DNA of 7,810 nt from Nitrososphaeria archaeon (GTDB lineage Archaea; Thermoproteota; Nitrososphaeria; JACIWG01). Below, one piece after another: positions 6,287 through 7,810 of this stretch. The DNA is taken from contig JARVJS010000078.1 of NCBI GenBank assembly GCA_029776125.1, forward strand, positions 1-7,810. Reading direction: 5' to 3'. The position numbers and the translations under genes are program-made. Below the pieces are notes generated by a model. That model had not been told where the DNA came from. It made no database searches and saw only the letters and a program-made list of their open reading frames with translations. The number at the start of each line of letters is the position of its first letter. Within the stretch, counting starts at the first letter, position 1.

Positions 6287-6769
6287 TCATGGATTATATA
6301 TTTCCAGTTGTACAATTAAGAACATGTAGCCTGTTAGTGCTATGAATATAATTGTTATTATATCAATGAATAGTGAATGTTTTTTCCATTGCTCATACTT
6401 TATTCCTGTCATTTGATAATGGAAGAAATGTAATAATTTTGAAAAGATGTTCCAATTTTTGGATAATTCTTCGTATATATTTGTTATCCCTAGTTTGCAT
6501 TCTAGTTGTTTTATTTCTATATACTTTGTTGTTGCCATGATAAAAAAGTAACAACCTGCAATCCAAAGTGCAAAAGAAAATATTGATGAGAAAATTGGGG
6601 GAAAGATGGTCTTATTAGAAACTTGGATTAAAAGATTAAAGTGGAAATAGAGTGTTGTTATTGTTGCAGTTATGTAAGCGAGTAACTTTTTAAGTTCAGC
6701 ATCATATATAAATTCTAGGAAGGTTTTAGTGTTATTATTTTGCATATTAGTTTTTTCTTCAGATGACAT
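6287..6769 (-). CDS. Hypothetical three-helix membrane protein
   Basis: This 160-residue protein is not one I recognise. It has a polar N-terminus (MSSEEKTNMQNNNTK), then three probable membrane segments at about 29-50, 57-83 and 132-156. Between the second and third lies a roughly 45-residue polar loop, partly helical, with aromatic and basic residues (SKLLHFFHYQMTGIKYEQWKK, 110-130, given as key region). There is no signal peptide, cysteine cluster or catalytic motif. It starts 14 bases after the stop of the polyprenyl-phosphate glycosyltransferase gene, so co-transcription is likely and a role beside that membrane enzyme is possible. The arrangement of helices and a soluble helical stretch loosely recalls small SLATT-type membrane proteins, but I would not assign it. 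Codon use is ordinary mixed AT-rich, unlike the strongly skewed gene directly upstream. A second in-frame ATG at residue 9 is an alternative start. Confidence 0.65.
   Translation of the reverse strand: MSSEEKTNMQNNNTKTFLEFIYDAELKKLLAYITATITTLYFHFNLLIQVSNKTIFPPIFSSIFSFALWIAGCYFFIMATTKYIEIKQLECKLGITNIYEELSKNWNIFSKLLHFFHYQMTGIKYEQWKKHSLFIDIITIIFIALTGYMFLIVQLEIYNP
6725..6739 (+). repeat. 15-bp direct repeat, copy 1
   Basis: The plus strand reads tttagtgttattatt, identical to 6771-6785. This copy lies inside the 5' coding region of the membrane-protein gene. A related partial copy (tttagtgttgtta) starts at 6818, giving intervals of 46 and 47 bases. The sequence is of low complexity, so function is uncertain. 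Confidence 0.45.
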
Positions 6770-6770
6770 A

Positions 6771-6785
6771 TTTAGTGTTATTATT
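6771..6785 (+). repeat. 15-bp direct repeat, copy 2
   Basis: This is an exact match to 6725-6739. It spans the gap between the glycosyltransferase stop and the membrane-protein start and includes part of the glycosyltransferase stop codon. It may record a small local duplication at the junction of two genes with different composition, or be chance in T-rich DNA. Confidence 0.45.
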
Positions 6786-7695
6786 AGTTCTTTTTATTTT
6801 GTTTGTTGTTTTGGTTTTTTAGTGTTGTTATGATTCTTTTTTCCATTCTTTTTAGTAGTAGTGCTATTGTTGAGAGTATTAGTCCTTGTCCTCCTAGTAT
6901 TACGAGTGCTGTTCCTAGTAGTGCGTATCCTGAGTGCCATATTCCGTAATATAGTAGTCTGTATAGGACGTATAGGTATATGATTGTTCCTGGTATTAGT
7001 GCTAGTGCTGTTAGTGTTGCGAATAGGAATGCTGGGTTGTAGTTTTTTGCTAGGTTTATGATTGTTGTTGTGATTTTTAGTCCGTGTTTTATTGTTGATA
7101 GTTTTTTTGTTCCTATTCTTTTTCTGTAGTTTATTGGGATTTCTGTTATTTTTCCGTTTGTTTGTGTTTGTATTGCTATTTCTGCTTCTACTTCGAAGCC
7201 TGTTGTTTGTATGTCTAGTTCTTTTGCTGTTTCTGTTTTTAGTAGGTACATTCCTGAGCATATGTCTGTTAGGTTTGTTCCTGTTAGTGTGTTGAATGTT
7301 TTTGTTATTATCCAGTTTCCTATTCTGTGTATGAATGGTATGTTTTTTCTGTTTGTTCTTACTCCTATTATTTGGTCGTAGTTTTCTGCGTGTTCTAGGA
7401 ATTTTGGTATGTCTTTTGGGTCGTATGTGTTGTCTGCGTCCATTATTAGTAGGTATGGTGTTTGTGTGTGTTCTATTGCTGTTTTTATTGCTCCTGCTTT
7501 TCCTTTTCCGTGTTGGTATATGACTGTTGCTCCTTTTTGTTTTGCTATTTCTACTGTTTTGTCTTTTGAGTATCCGTCTACTACGAGTATGTTTGTGTAT
7601 CCTTGTTGTTTTATTTCTTCGATTACTTGTCCTATTGCTTTTTCTTCGTTTAGGGTTGGTAGTATTATTGTTACTTGGTCTTTTGGTACTTGCAT
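6784..7695 (-). CDS. Polyprenyl/dolichol-phosphate family-2 glycosyltransferase (AglJ/DPM-like)
   Basis: Family members load a hexose from a nucleotide sugar onto dolichol phosphate on the cytosolic membrane face, the first or donor step of archaeal protein glycosylation. The 303-residue protein has a GT-A catalytic domain: ILPTLNE (11-17), VVDGYSKDKT (38-47, D40), a DXD site in MDADNTYDP (85-93), TDICSGMYLL (143-152), FEVEAEIAI (167-175), and the basic motif YRKRIGTKKLS (190-200). Two membrane helices follow at about 222-249 and 256-282, then a very basic, Asn/Gln/Lys-rich tail. This layout matches archaeal AglJ-type and dolichol-phosphate mannose synthase relatives; the sugar is not determinable. 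Codon use is extreme, with third positions almost always A or C on the coding strand. That differs from every neighbour and suggests separate origin or separate selection. It starts 13 bases after the stop of a probable upstream gene tail. Confidence 0.92.
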   Translation of the reverse strand: MQVPKDQVTIILPTLNEEKAIGQVIEEIKQQGYTNILVVDGYSKDKTVEIAKQKGATVIYQHGKGKAGAIKTAIEHTQTPYLLIMDADNTYDPKDIPKFLEHAENYDQIIGVRTNRKNIPFIHRIGNWIITKTFNTLTGTNLTDICSGMYLLKTETAKELDIQTTGFEVEAEIAIQTQTNGKITEIPINYRKRIGTKKLSTIKHGLKITTTIINLAKNYNPAFLFATLTALALIPGTIIYLYVLYRLLYYGIWHSGYALLGTALVILGGQGLILSTIALLLKRMEKRIITTLKNQNNKQNKKN

Positions 7696-7705
7696 GATGA
7701 TTTTT

Positions 7706-7713
7706 CTTTTATA
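7706..7713 (-). promoter_or_regulatory. TATA-like element before the polyprenyl-phosphate glycosyltransferase
   Basis: The coding strand reads TATAAAAG, a good archaeal TATA match, 11-18 bases before the ATG. That is too close for the usual 26-27 base spacing to a leaderless start, which would fall inside the gene. It also overlaps the stop of the upstream partial frame. It may be chance. Confidence 0.2.
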
Positions 7714-7810
7714 GGTTATGCGACTTCCTTGTTTGTGTTGTTGAGAATTTTTCTGTTAAATGATTTTGTAGGTGAGTCTTGTTATATTTTTTCAGTTTTT
7801 GATGTAATTC
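7709..7810 (-). CDS. Probable C-terminal end of an upstream gene, cut by the window edge
   Basis: One minus-strand frame is open from the right edge to a TAA at 7711-7709, giving 33 codons that begin ELHQKLKKYNKTH. The other two minus-strand frames hit stops within about 30 bases of the edge. The peptide is hydrophilic and lysine/threonine-rich, like a protein tail, but too short to identify. Its codons are mixed (T-ending codons present), unlike the A/C-ending glycosyltransferase gene that starts 13 bases after its stop. If real, it makes these two genes neighbours in one operon. Confidence 0.4.
   Translation of the reverse strand, partial: ELHQKLKKYNKTHLQNHLTEKFSTTQTRKSHNL

Noticed and set aside
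6794..7261. A 155-codon minus-strand frame inside the polyprenyl-phosphate glycosyltransferase gene
   Set aside because: Its product is a low-complexity run of Asn, Arg, Lys and Thr. It is open only because the real gene uses almost no G or T at third positions, which removes stops in the shifted frame.
7092..7714. Three plus-strand frames (7092-7295, 7335-7523, 7409-7714), mostly Leu/Phe/Val-rich and looking like membrane proteins
   Set aside because: They are antisense to a clearly identified glycosyltransferase. The GT-rich plus strand there translates automatically into Leu, Phe, Val and Cys, so the membrane-like look is a composition artefact.
1..7810. CRISPR arrays, insertion sequences, tRNA or rRNA genes
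   Set aside because: I saw no spaced identical repeats of CRISPR size, no transposase motifs or terminal inverted repeats, and no cloverleaf-like or rRNA-like segments by eye. Pseudogenes indicate rearrangement, but no mobile element is present to explain it.

Overview
The window is AT-rich, and every credible gene reads on the minus strand, so transcription runs from high to low coordinates. It looks like part of a surface-glycan or protein-glycosylation locus, most likely from an archaeon. Pointers to archaea are heavy use of ATA (Ile) and AGA (Arg) codons, TATA-like boxes rather than bacterial -35/-10 pairs, few Shine-Dalgarno sites, and a family-2 glycosyltransferase with the layout of archaeal dolichol-phosphate hexose synthases (catalytic domain plus two C-terminal membrane helices). 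No rRNA, tRNA or other marker fixes the lineage, so this is inference.

In transcription order, 7709-7810 is the probable tail of an upstream gene. 6784-7695 encodes a polyprenyl/dolichol-phosphate glycosyltransferase. 6287-6769 encodes an unrecognised three-helix membrane protein. 5726-6251 holds no intact gene but two relics: a 51-codon C-terminal piece of an unknown protein, and a frameshifted, 3'-truncated copy of a UDP-GlcNAc 2-epimerase gene. 4563-5729 (GT4 glycosyltransferase) and 3207-4550 (intact UDP-GlcNAc 2-epimerase with an unusual C-terminal extension) form a tight pair. 1923-3113 is a second, divergent GT-B glycosyltransferase. 1735-1872 is a 45-codon ORF or relic. 762-1679 (nucleotidyltransferase fold) and 66-704 (thymidylate-kinase-like) form a pair of the kind seen in glycan loci. 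The first 70 bases may hold the start of a further gene.

A plausible combined picture: the epimerase interconverts UDP-GlcNAc and UDP-ManNAc; the two GT-B enzymes add sugars to a growing, probably lipid-linked glycan; the family-2 enzyme loads a hexose onto a polyprenyl-phosphate carrier at the membrane; the nucleotidyltransferase/kinase pair may make or attach an unidentified phosphorylated or nucleotidyl group.

The most informative observations are the epimerase pseudogene lying upstream of a working paralogue in the same cluster, the orphan gene tail next to it, and a sharp compositional break: the 6784-7695 gene uses almost only A- or C-ending codons while its neighbours do not. Together they suggest a locus remodelled by gene replacement. 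I did not find convincing evidence of an entirely new system; the nearest candidates are the small membrane protein and the nucleotidyltransferase/kinase pair.
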